Shown here piece after piece: positions 1-5,563 of a stretch of 5,563 nt of DNA. Origin of the DNA: Kiloniellales bacterium. Lineage in GTDB: Bacteria; Pseudomonadota; Alphaproteobacteria; Kiloniellales; JAKSBE01. Each line of letters begins with the position of its first letter. The stretch's first letter is position 1. A model generated the notes under the pieces. That model was given only the letters and a program-made list of their open reading frames with translations. It made no database searches and had not been told where the DNA came from. Both the position numbers and the translations under genes were made by a program. Where the stretch lies: positions 1 through 5,563 of the forward strand of contig JASJAL010000317.1 of NCBI GenBank assembly GCA_030067055.1, written 5' to 3'.

Positions 1-454
1 CGGCGTGATCGAGCAGGTCGGCACCCCGGACGAGATCTACCGCGAGCCGGCCACCGCCTTCGTCGCCGATTTCATCGGCACCATGAACTTTCTGCCCGGA
101 CGGGCCGAGGCGCCGGGCCGGGTCACGCTGGGCGAGCTGGCGCTGGACTGCGAGGCCGAGGGCCTAGCCGCAGGTGAGGGGGTGACCCTGGCGATCCGGC
201 CCGAGGACGTCGTGGTCCAGGAGCCCGGCACGGCCGAGGCCAACAGCTTCGGCGCCGAGATCGAGGAGCTGGAGTTCCTCGGGTCCTTCTACCGCGCCAG
301 CCTTGCCGCGCCAGGGCTTGGTCCGGCGGGCCTGCTCGCCGACCTATCGCGCAACCTGGTGCGGCGCCTGGACGTGGCGGTCGGCCAGTCGATCACCGTG
401 ACCCTTCCGGTCGAGCGGATTCGGATCTACCCCGAGGGCGTGGGACTTGGCTGA
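1..454 (+). CDS. ABC transporter ATP-binding protein, C-terminal part (5' end outside window), probable 2-aminoethylphosphonate importer
   Basis: This is the last 150 residues of an importer ATPase; the first full codon is GGC at position 2 and the stop is TGA at 452-454. The opening residues, GVIEQVGTPDEIYREPATAFVADFIG when read in two pieces, are the typical end of the nucleotide-binding domain in the PotA/FbpC/MalK group, just past the H-loop. After this comes a TOBE domain, marked by the LAIRPEDVVV stretch near residues 62-71 of the fragment and the closing VERIRIYP strand. The Walker A, signature and Walker B motifs lie to the left of the window, so nothing can be said about them. The protein would sit on the inner face of the membrane and power the permease that follows, with which it overlaps by 8 nt. 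Assignment to 2-aminoethylphosphonate (PhnT-like, or AepV-like) rests on the neighbours; by sequence alone it could equally serve iron(III) or polyamine uptake. Confidence 0.85.
   Translation, partial: GVIEQVGTPDEIYREPATAFVADFIGTMNFLPGRAEAPGRVTLGELALDCEAEGLAAGEGVTLAIRPEDVVVQEPGTAEANSFGAEIEELEFLGSFYRASLAAPGLGPAGLLADLSRNLVRRLDVAVGQSITVTLPVERIRIYPEGVGLG
434..438 (+). promoter_or_regulatory. Shine-Dalgarno GAGGG fixing the TTG start of the permease
   Basis: GAGGG lies 8 nt before TTG at 447, inside the end of the ATPase gene. The nearest in-frame ATG, at 513, has no purine-rich stretch before it and would begin almost at the first membrane helix. The start at 447 also gives the usual short overlap seen in translationally coupled transporter genes, so it is preferred. 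Confidence 0.55.
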
Positions 455-2513
455 GGCGGCAACCGCCGAGGCGCCCGTCATCCGCCCCAAGCTCGGGCGC
501 GACGACTGGATCATGCGCGGCTTCATGCTGGTGATCGGCCTCTATCTCGTGGTCGCGCTGGCGCTGCCGCTCTACTTCATGCTCTCGAAGTCGGTGGCAA
601 CCTACAGTTTCCGGCTCGATACCTTCGAGATCCAGGTCGACAGGGGTGATGGCTGGGGCGAGACCCTGAACGCGCTGGACCTCGCCCTGGCCCAGGGCGT
701 GGTCGAACCTGGCCCGCTGCGCGCCGCGGCCGACGAAAGGCTCTCGCCGACCAAGTTCTTCCCGGACTTCAGCTTTCGCTCCGAGACACGCTACCGCCTG
801 CGCAACGCCGAGATGACCGAGGGCGGCTTCCTGGTGCGCGGCAAGGCCGTGACCACCTCGGAGTGGCACGAGTTCTCCAGCAACGACTTCCGCCGGGTCG
901 CGCTGCGCCCGGCGCCTGGCTTCGGGCTGGACAACTACCTTGAGTACTTCTCGACACCGGCGCTGTTCCGCTCGATCTTCAACAGCTTGGAGATCGCGCT
1001 GATCAGCACCGTGATCACGGTGACCCTGGCCTTCGTCTTCGCCTACGCCCTGACCCGCAGCTGCATGGCCTTCCGCCCGGCTTTCCGCGTGATCGCCATG
1101 ATCCCGATCCTGGTGCCATCGCTGCTGCCGGGCATCGCCCTGGTCTACCTCTTCGGGGCCCAGAGCATGGTCCTGAAGGTGCTGGAGTCGCTACTCGGAG
1201 CCGAGGCGGTGGCGCCGCTCTGGGCCTGGCTAAGGGATGGCGCTTACGGCCCTTCGGCGATCTACGGCCCGCTCGGGATCGTCATCTCCGAGGTCTTCTT
1301 CACCTTTCCCCATGCCCTGATCATCATCGTAACTGCCTTGTCGATCGCCGACGCCCGGCTCTACGAGGCCGCCGTGGCCCTGCGCGCGCGCCCGGCGCGG
1401 ATCTTCCTCACGGTCACCTTGCCGGGCGCTCGCTACGGCCTGATCAGCGCCGCCTTCGTCGTCTTCACCCTGGTCATCACCGATTTCGGCGCGCCCAAGG
1501 TGATCGGTGGTCAGTTCAACGTCCTGGCGGTCGATGTCTACAAGCAGGTCATCGGCCAGCAGAACTTCGAGATGGGCGCGGTGGTCAGCATGATCCTGCT
1601 GATCCCGGCGGTGGCGGCCTTCATCGTCGACCGCCAGGTGCAGAAGCGCCAGGTCGCCCTGCTCTCCGCCCGGGCGGTCGCCTATGAGCCCAAGCCCAAT
1701 CGCCGCTTCGACAGCCTGATGCTGGCCTACAGCCTGGCCATCGGGCTGTTCATGTTCGGCATCCTGGCGGTCTGCCAGTACGCGGCCTTGATCAAGTTCT
1801 GGCCCTACGATCTCTCGCTGGGGCTCGCAAACTACAACTTCGACGTCATGGACGGAGGTGGCTGGGACTCCTACGGCAACTCGATCCGCATGGCGCTCTA
1901 TTCGGCCTGTCTCGGCACCCTGATCGTCTTTCTCGGAGCCTACATGGTCGAGAAGGGCCGGCGCATGTACCTGGGCCGGGCCGGATTCCAGTTCCTCGCC
2001 ATGATGCCGATGGCGGTGCCGGGGATGGTGCTGGGGCTGTCCTATATCTTCTTCTTCAACGATCCGGCCAATCCCCTGAACTTCCTCTACGGCACCATGG
2101 GGATTCTGGTGATCTCAACGGTGACGCACTTCTACACCGTCGCCCATCTGACCGCGGTAACGGCGCTGAAGCAGATGGATCCGGAGTTCGAATCCGTCTC
2201 GGCGTCGCTGAAGCAGCCCATCACCAAGGTCTTCGCCCGGGTGACCGTGCCGGTCTGCACGCCGGCGATTCTCGACATCTGGATCTACCTCTTCGTCAAC
2301 GCCATGACCACGGTCTCTGCGGTGGTCTTCCTCTACAGCCCGGATACGACCCTGGCCTCGGTCGCGGTGCTCAACATGGACGACGCCGGCGATATCGCGC
2401 CGGCCGCGGCCATGGGCATGATGATCTTCTACACCAACGCCGCGGTCCGCCTGCTTCACGCTGCCGCGTCACGCGGGATGCACCGCCGCACCCAGGCGTG
2501 GAGAACGCGCTAG
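447..2513 (+). CDS. Fused two-domain ABC transporter permease, probable 2-aminoethylphosphonate importer (PhnU2/AepW-like)
   Basis: Inner-membrane channel made of two permease halves in one 688-residue chain. Helix 1 is at about 24-46. Residues about 47-165 are hydrophilic and should be periplasmic. Half 1 continues with helices near 176-203, 214-236, 275-300, 328-350 and 375-394; half 2 has helices near 424-447, 478-500, 515-537, 551-573, 605-630 and 653-671. Cytoplasmic EAA loops, which dock on the ATPase, are visible at 306-326 (YEAAVALR...TLP) and about 581-602 (FESVSASLK...TVP); both lack the usual glycine (R313, K589). Fused permeases of this sort occur in the iron(III) FbpB group and in the putative aminoethylphosphonate group; phnW and the LysR gene next door favour the latter. 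Fused members are usually nearer 550-580 residues as I recall, so the periplasmic insert accounts for the extra length. The TTG start overlaps the ATPase gene by 8 nt, implying one operon. Substrate is inferred from context. Confidence 0.85.
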   Translation: MAEAATAEAPVIRPKLGRDDWIMRGFMLVIGLYLVVALALPLYFMLSKSVATYSFRLDTFEIQVDRGDGWGETLNALDLALAQGVVEPGPLRAAADERLSPTKFFPDFSFRSETRYRLRNAEMTEGGFLVRGKAVTTSEWHEFSSNDFRRVALRPAPGFGLDNYLEYFSTPALFRSIFNSLEIALISTVITVTLAFVFAYALTRSCMAFRPAFRVIAMIPILVPSLLPGIALVYLFGAQSMVLKVLESLLGAEAVAPLWAWLRDGAYGPSAIYGPLGIVISEVFFTFPHALIIIVTALSIADARLYEAAVALRARPARIFLTVTLPGARYGLISAAFVVFTLVITDFGAPKVIGGQFNVLAVDVYKQVIGQQNFEMGAVVSMILLIPAVAAFIVDRQVQKRQVALLSARAVAYEPKPNRRFDSLMLAYSLAIGLFMFGILAVCQYAALIKFWPYDLSLGLANYNFDVMDGGGWDSYGNSIRMALYSACLGTLIVFLGAYMVEKGRRMYLGRAGFQFLAMMPMAVPGMVLGLSYIFFFNDPANPLNFLYGTMGILVISTVTHFYTVAHLTAVTALKQMDPEFESVSASLKQPITKVFARVTVPVCTPAILDIWIYLFVNAMTTVSAVVFLYSPDTTLASVAVLNMDDAGDIAPAAAMGMMIFYTNAAVRLLHAAASRGMHRRTQAWRTR

Positions 2514-3379
2514 CCGCCCGCCGAGTCCGCCAGGACCTCGAAGAAGGCGGCGACGGCCCGTTCCTCGCGCTTGGCTTTCAGGCAGACGGCGTACTCGGTG
2601 GCCTGGAGCCCGCCGCCCCGGACGGCCAGCTTGTGCAGGCGGTCGTCGCGGCCGAACTCGCTTTCGGCCACCACGCCGACGCCGAGCCCTGCGGCAACCG
2701 CCTCGCGGACCGCCTCGCGGCTGCCGATCTCCAGGGTTTCGCGCGGCCGGACCCTGGCGCCCTTGAGTGCGCGCTCGAAGATCGCCCTGGTGGTCGAGCC
2801 GATTTCGCGCAGCAGCAGCCGTTCCCCGGCGAGGTCGCGCAGGTGGACGCTGCGCCGCCGGGCCCAGGGGTGGGCCAGGTCGACGAAGGCAACCAGGCGA
2901 TCGCGTCGAAAGGGCAGGGCGTGGAACCGCGGCTCCTTGCCGACCTCGGGCAGGATCGCAACGTCGTTGCGGCCCTCGATCAGGCTGCGCAGCACCTCTT
3001 GAGAGTTGCCGAAGGCGATCGCAAGATCGATTCCGGGAAAACGCCGCTGCAGCGCCGCCATCACGGGCAGCACCAGAAAGGGAGCGTCGGCGCCGATCCG
3101 CAGCCGGCCCCGGGCCAGGGCCCTGGCGCCGGCTAGCAGCTGCTCGGCCTCGGACTCCAGGCTGAAGATCTGCCGGGTGATGGCCAGCAGGCGGCCGCCA
3201 AGCTCGGTGGTCACGACGCCGCGGCCCCGGCGCTCGAAGAGCTTCACCCCGAAGCCCTGCTCCAGGTCCTTGACCTGGCCGGACAGGGTCGGCTGGGTTA
3301 CATGGAGTCGCTCGGCAGCGCCGGTGAAGCTGCCCACGCTGGCCACGCCATGGAAGGCGCGCAACTGCAGAAAATTCAT
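2510..3379 (-). CDS. LysR-family regulator, probably of aminoethylphosphonate catabolism
   Basis: A 289-residue regulator of normal LysR length, starting at ATG 3379-3377 with MNFLQLRAFHGVA. The winged helix-turn-helix covers residues 1-60: GSFTGAAERLHVTQPTLSGQV (16-36) is the classic LysR helix-turn-helix and KLFERRGRGVVTTELG follows as the wing. A linker helix runs to about residue 90 and the effector domain starts at GRLRIGADAPF (91-101), with the ligand-pocket loop LREIGSTTR at 190-198 and the second-lobe segment REAVAAGLGVGVV at 225-237. It is divergent from phnW and convergent with the transporter genes, the position expected of a local activator; a distinct LysR subfamily is known to accompany phosphonate-catabolism genes. 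The effector (2AEP or a breakdown product) is inferred. An inverted repeat lies 3 nt before its start codon, so it may repress itself. No strong Shine-Dalgarno is seen. Confidence 0.9.
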   Translation of the reverse strand: MNFLQLRAFHGVASVGSFTGAAERLHVTQPTLSGQVKDLEQGFGVKLFERRGRGVVTTELGGRLLAITRQIFSLESEAEQLLAGARALARGRLRIGADAPFLVLPVMAALQRRFPGIDLAIAFGNSQEVLRSLIEGRNDVAILPEVGKEPRFHALPFRRDRLVAFVDLAHPWARRRSVHLRDLAGERLLLREIGSTTRAIFERALKGARVRPRETLEIGSREAVREAVAAGLGVGVVAESEFGRDDRLHKLAVRGGGLQATEYAVCLKAKREERAVAAFFEVLADSAGG

Positions 3380-3382
3380 AGG

Positions 3383-3422
3383 TCAGTCCAATTTTATATA
3401 TAAGTTATATCGATTGGACTGA
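3383..3422. promoter_or_regulatory. Perfect 10-bp inverted repeat, candidate LysR operator between lysR and phnW
   Basis: TCAGTCCAAT at 3383-3392 is repeated exactly inverted as ATTGGACTGA at 3413-3422, with 20 bp between. The half-site centres are 30 bp apart, about three helical turns, so a bound protein would meet both on one face of the DNA. The left half-site ends 3 nt before the lysR start codon; the right one overlaps the proposed -35 of phnW. This suits a LysR tetramer that represses its own gene and controls phnW. The repeat is seen directly; the protein that binds it is inferred. Confidence 0.65.
3398..3410. promoter_or_regulatory. Inner AT-rich palindrome ATATAA-G-TTATAT, possible LysR box or lysR -10 region
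   Basis: Six-bp arms around a single G sit between the two outer half-sites, centred 1.5 bp away from the outer symmetry axis. The span 3397-3409 fits the loose T-N11-A LysR consensus, but such AT-rich sequence fits it easily by chance. On the minus strand the same stretch offers -10-like hexamers for lysR (TATAAC at 3409-3404, TATAAA at 3398-3393), without a convincing -35. Confidence 0.35.
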
Positions 3423-3444
3423 TGCTATCCGGCGCCGCTATAAG
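3415..3444 (+). promoter_or_regulatory. Candidate sigma-70 promoter of phnW
   Basis: TTGGAC (3415-3420) and TATAAG (3439-3444) are separated by 18 bp. The -10 matches consensus at five of six bases; the -35 is weak, as is usual for an activator-dependent promoter. Transcription would start near 3451, leaving a leader of about 28 nt to the ATG at 3479. The -35 lies within the right arm of the inverted repeat, so a regulator bound there would touch RNA polymerase directly. Confidence 0.5.
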
Positions 3445-3463
3445 GCTCAAGATGCTCTCCCAC

Positions 3464-3471
3464 AGGAAAGG
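3464..3471 (+). promoter_or_regulatory. Shine-Dalgarno AGGAAAGG fixing the phnW start at 3479
   Basis: AGGAAAGG lies 7 nt before ATG 3479. Two in-frame ATGs upstream, 3422 and 3452, have no comparable site; the first is inside the inverted repeat and upstream of the likely transcription start. Confidence 0.7.
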
Positions 3472-3478
3472 TGCGGCT

Positions 3479-4639
3479 ATGCCGAAACCCTCGGTCTCTC
3501 CGACCGGTGACCCCTGGCTGCTGACCCCGGGCCCGCTGACCACCTCGCCCTCGGTCAAGCAGGCCATGCTTCACGACCTTGGTTCGCGCGATCACGGCTT
3601 CATCGAGATCAATCGGCGGATCCGCGAGCGCCTGGTCGCGATCGCCGGTGGCGAGGGCAGCCACGTCTGCGTGCCGCTGCAGGGCAGCGGGACCTTTGCG
3701 GTCGAGGCCATGCTCGGCAACTTCGTGCCCCAGGACGGCAAGGTGCTGATCATGATGAACGGCGCCTACGGCCAGCGCATGGCCAAGATCTGCAAGTACT
3801 ACCGGCGGGTCATGCGGATCCTGGAGACCCCGGAGGATCGGCCCAACGATCCCGAGGCCCTCGACCGGGCACTGGCCGAGGACCGCGAGATCACCCACGT
3901 CGCGGCGGTGCACTGCGAGACCACCTCGGGAATTCTCAACCCTATCGAGGCGATCGCCGAGGTGACCGCGCAGCAGGGCCGCAGGCTCCTGATCGATGCG
4001 ATGAGCGCCTTCGGCGCCTTGCCCTTGGACGCCGGGAAGGTCCCCTTCGACGCTCTGGTCGCCTCCAGCAACAAGTGCCTGGAAGGCGCACCGGGCCTCG
4101 GGTTCTGCATCGCCCGGCAGAGCGCCCTCGAGGCCAGCGAGGACAACTCGCCATCGCTCAGCCTCGATCTCCATGACCAGTGGCAGGCCATGGAGAAGAA
4201 CGGCCAGTGGCGCTTCACCCCGCCGACCCACGTGATCCTCGCCTTCGACCAGGCCCTTCAGGAGTTCGAGACCGAGGGCGGCGTCGAGGGCCGGGGCGCA
4301 CGCTATCGCGAGAATTGCAGGGTCCTGGTCGAAGGGATGCGCGCGCTCGGTTTCGAGACCCTGTTGCCCGACGCCCTGCAGGCGCCGATCATCGTCACCT
4401 TCAGGATGCCGGCCGATCCGCGCTTCGATTTCGAGGCCTTCTACGACGCCCTGCGCGAACGCGGCTACGTCATTTATCCGGGCAAGCTGACCGTTGCCCC
4501 CAGCTTCCGCATCGGCTGCATCGGCCGGTTGGAAAGCGACGAGATCCGCGGTGCCCTGGCGGCAATCGAGGCAACGCTGGAGGCGCAGGGTGTTACCGAT
4601 TGCGGTCCCTATCGGTCACTCGGACAAACGGGAAGCTAG
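3479..4639 (+). CDS. phnW: 2-aminoethylphosphonate:pyruvate aminotransferase
   Basis: A 386-residue class V (fold-type I) PLP aminotransferase that moves the amino group of 2AEP to pyruvate, giving phosphonoacetaldehyde and alanine in the cytoplasm. Family signatures appear in order: LLTPGPLTTS (14-23); the cofactor-phosphate loop QGSGTFAVEAML (68-79); HCETTSGILNP (145-155); LIDAMSAFG with the pyridine-nitrogen aspartate D173; and SSNKCLEG with the Schiff-base lysine K199. The 26-residue Asp-Lys spacing agrees with what I recall for the Salmonella enzyme (D168/K194). FRIGCIG (343-349) carries an arginine that may bind the substrate acid. Length is close to the family norm of about 365-370, with some extra residues at both ends. 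The reading frame stays open upstream to an ATG at 3422, but ribosome-site and promoter positions favour 3479. It stands alone: the next intact gene is on the other strand, so no phnX is co-transcribed here. The alternative, serine-glyoxylate or other class V transaminase, is unlikely given NKCLEG and the importer nearby. Confidence 0.95.
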   Translation: MPKPSVSPTGDPWLLTPGPLTTSPSVKQAMLHDLGSRDHGFIEINRRIRERLVAIAGGEGSHVCVPLQGSGTFAVEAMLGNFVPQDGKVLIMMNGAYGQRMAKICKYYRRVMRILETPEDRPNDPEALDRALAEDREITHVAAVHCETTSGILNPIEAIAEVTAQQGRRLLIDAMSAFGALPLDAGKVPFDALVASSNKCLEGAPGLGFCIARQSALEASEDNSPSLSLDLHDQWQAMEKNGQWRFTPPTHVILAFDQALQEFETEGGVEGRGARYRENCRVLVEGMRALGFETLLPDALQAPIIVTFRMPADPRFDFEAFYDALRERGYVIYPGKLTVAPSFRIGCIGRLESDEIRGALAAIEATLEAQGVTDCGPYRSLGQTGS

Positions 4640-4714
4640 ACCTGAGCTAGATCTTCGAGTCTTGGGTATAAGCACAGCTATCGCTGCGCCGTCGAGGCGG
4701 TGGCTTTCGATTGA

Positions 4715-5007
4715 GCTGGGACCATCGTTGATTTCGGCTGCGTCAAGGTCGAAGACACGGTGCCCGGCATCGAAGAAGACCGGAATGCCGGCAAGTGGAG
4801 CATCGGCGTCTCGGTGTCCGGCAACGAGGTCGGACTGCCCCTGGAGGAGTGGCGGGCTTTGGCCGAGGCCGAGCCGTTGTCCGGCGCAGCCAGGCCCACC
4901 GGCGACTGTCCCAGGCCGCTGCGGCCAACGTGGTGGACGACGTGTCACAGGTCCTGACCTGCATCGACGACATCGGCCTGCGCCTGGCCCGCGGAGAGCG
5001 GCTCTTA
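4715..5007 (+). pseudogene. Possible frameshifted remnant of a small unknown gene
   Basis: The 374 bp between phnW and znuB hold no intact gene I recognise. One plus-strand frame, open after a TGA at 4712-4714, reads protein-like to about 4890 (GKWSIGVSVSGNEVGLPLEE and WRALAEAEPL), with G or C at most third positions. It then decays into proline-rich sequence and stops at 4955. From about 4906 the next frame takes over with equally coding-like text (RRLSQAAAANVVDDVSQVL, then TCIDDIGLRLARGERLL). Joining the two needs one lost base, or two gained, between about 4885 and 4910. The only candidate start in the first part is GTG at 4760, without a good ribosome site, and the second frame has no stop near 5007 but runs on antisense to znuB. 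So both ends look damaged. No family is recognised. It might instead be non-coding spacer with chance codon bias. Confidence 0.35.
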
Positions 5008-5015
5008 GGCCGCTC
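4996..5015 (-). terminator. Hairpin at the end of znuB, possible weak terminator
   Basis: GAGCGGC (4996-5002) and GCCGCTC (5009-5015) form a perfect 7-bp GC-rich stem with a 6-nt loop. It overlaps the znuB stop codon (5016-5014). On neither strand is it followed by a run of T, so it is not a standard intrinsic terminator; it may stabilise the 3' end of the znuB message or slow polymerase. Confidence 0.35.
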
Positions 5016-5563
5016 AGACTGGGCTCCGCCTGAGCAGCCGGGACAGGGCGAGAGCAAGCGAGAACAGGATCGTCGCCGATACAACGATCGAGGGGCCTGC
5101 GGGGCTGTCGGCCTGGAGCGAGGCCCAGAGACCGAGGACGACCGCGAGGATCCCGGCGACGGCGGAGAGCACCGCCATCTGCTCCGGCGTGCGAGCGAAG
5201 CAGCGCGCCGTCGCCGCCGGGATGATCAACATCGAGATGATCAGCAGGATGCCGACGATCTTCATCGCGATGGCGATGACGATGGCGATGGTCAGCATCA
5301 GGGCCAGGCGCAGCTGAACCACTGGAAGGCCTTCGGCCTGCGCCAGCTCCTCGTGCAGCGTCGCCGTCAGGAGGCCGCGCCAGATGGCGGCCAGGACCCC
5401 AAGCGCCAAGGCGCCGCCGCCGTAGATCCACAGCAGGTCGCCGCGCGAGACCGCCAGGATGTCGCCGAAAAGGTACCCCATCAGGTCGACGCGCAGGGTC
5501 TCGAAGAAGCTCAGCACGACCAGGCCGAGAGCCAGCCCGGCATGGGCCAGGATTCCCAGCAGG
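5014..5563 (-). CDS. znuB: Zinc ABC transporter permease ZnuB, C-terminal part (5' end outside window)
   Basis: The last 182 residues of an ABC-3 family (ZnuB/MntB/TroC) inner-membrane permease, reading leftward from the window edge to TGA at 5016-5014. The frame is open to the edge (LLGILAHAGLALGLV precedes an internal GTG at 5517), so the true start lies outside; the E. coli protein has about 260 residues, leaving roughly 80 missing. Recognisable ZnuB text includes RVDLMGYLFGDILAV, the helix pair LTIAIVIAIAMKIVG and LLIISMLIIPAATA, then RCFARTPEQMAVLS, and near the end DSPAGPSIVV. The RTPEQMA and PAGPS motifs point to ZnuB and zinc rather than to manganese homologues, though metal choice cannot be proven from this part. 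A znuC ATPase gene would be expected just upstream, to the right, with control by Zur; neither is visible here. Confidence 0.9.
   Translation of the reverse strand, partial: LLGILAHAGLALGLVVLSFFETLRVDLMGYLFGDILAVSRGDLLWIYGGGALALGVLAAIWRGLLTATLHEELAQAEGLPVVQLRLALMLTIAIVIAIAMKIVGILLIISMLIIPAATARCFARTPEQMAVLSAVAGILAVVLGLWASLQADSPAGPSIVVSATILFSLALALSRLLRRSPV

Noticed and set aside
2498..3136. Long plus-strand open frame of 212 codons opposite lysR
   Set aside because: It is antisense to a regulator with full LysR motifs; its proline, glycine, alanine and glutamine-rich text is what the reverse of a GC-rich gene looks like, and the frame has no recognisable motif.
3425..4231. Minus-strand open frame of 268 codons opposite phnW
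   Set aside because: Antisense to phnW, which has all its catalytic motifs; the text is a histidine, glycine and arginine-rich shadow.
4632..4656. Imperfect hairpin GAAGCTAG...CTAG-AT-CTTC spanning the phnW stop as a terminator
   Set aside because: The stem has a 2-nt bulge, is AT/GC mixed and weak, and no T-run follows; not enough to call a terminator.
4667..4672. TATAAG as a promoter -10 after phnW
   Set aside because: No -35-like hexamer at a suitable distance and no intact gene downstream on the plus strand.
5269..5292. Tandem 12-bp near-repeat GATGGCGATGAC / GATGGCGATGGT
   Set aside because: It lies within znuB and encodes an alternating isoleucine/alanine membrane helix typical of the family, so codon bias explains it.
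4616..5431. Minus-strand open frame of 271 codons covering the spacer and much of znuB
   Set aside because: It runs in the wrong frame through znuB, giving arginine and histidine-rich nonsense, while the neighbouring frame gives clear ZnuB motifs.
1..5563. CRISPR array, tRNA or rRNA gene, insertion sequence or prophage
   Set aside because: No regularly spaced repeats, no cloverleaf or rRNA-like stretch, and no transposase or integrase text was seen on either strand.

Overview
The window is GC-rich (roughly two-thirds G+C by eye), densely coded, and uses GTG and TTG starts as well as ATG. Gene content and codon use suggest an alphaproteobacterium of the Rhodospirillales/Rhodobacterales kind; this is an inference from style and cannot be narrowed to a genus from the sequence alone.

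Layout, left to right. (1) The 3' end of an ABC-transporter ATPase (PotA/FbpC/PhnT type, TOBE domain visible), cut by the left edge. (2) Overlapping it by 8 nt, a fused two-domain ABC permease of 688 residues with an unusual periplasmic insert of about 110 residues after the first membrane helix. (3) A convergent LysR-type regulator whose stop codon is the same CTAG palindrome as the permease stop. (4) A 99-bp divergent control region with an AT-rich core inside a perfect 10-bp inverted repeat, a plausible promoter and a clear Shine-Dalgarno. (5) phnW, 2-aminoethylphosphonate:pyruvate aminotransferase. (6) About 374 bp with no intact gene, holding what looks like a frameshifted small-gene remnant. 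(7) On the minus strand, the 3' end of znuB, a zinc ABC-transporter permease, cut by the right edge.

Items 1 to 5 read as one 2-aminoethylphosphonate (2AEP, ciliatine) locus: an importer, a LysR regulator of the type known to accompany aminoethylphosphonate catabolism, and the first catabolic enzyme, which takes the amino group and yields phosphonoacetaldehyde. The enzyme for the second step (PhnX, or PhnY plus PhnA) is not in the window; neither is the periplasmic binding protein, expected to the left. Item 7 belongs to an unrelated zinc-uptake locus running the other way.

I did not find evidence for a wholly new system. The points most worth following are the phnW/lysR operator, the permease insert together with its changed EAA loops, and the frameshifted remnant.
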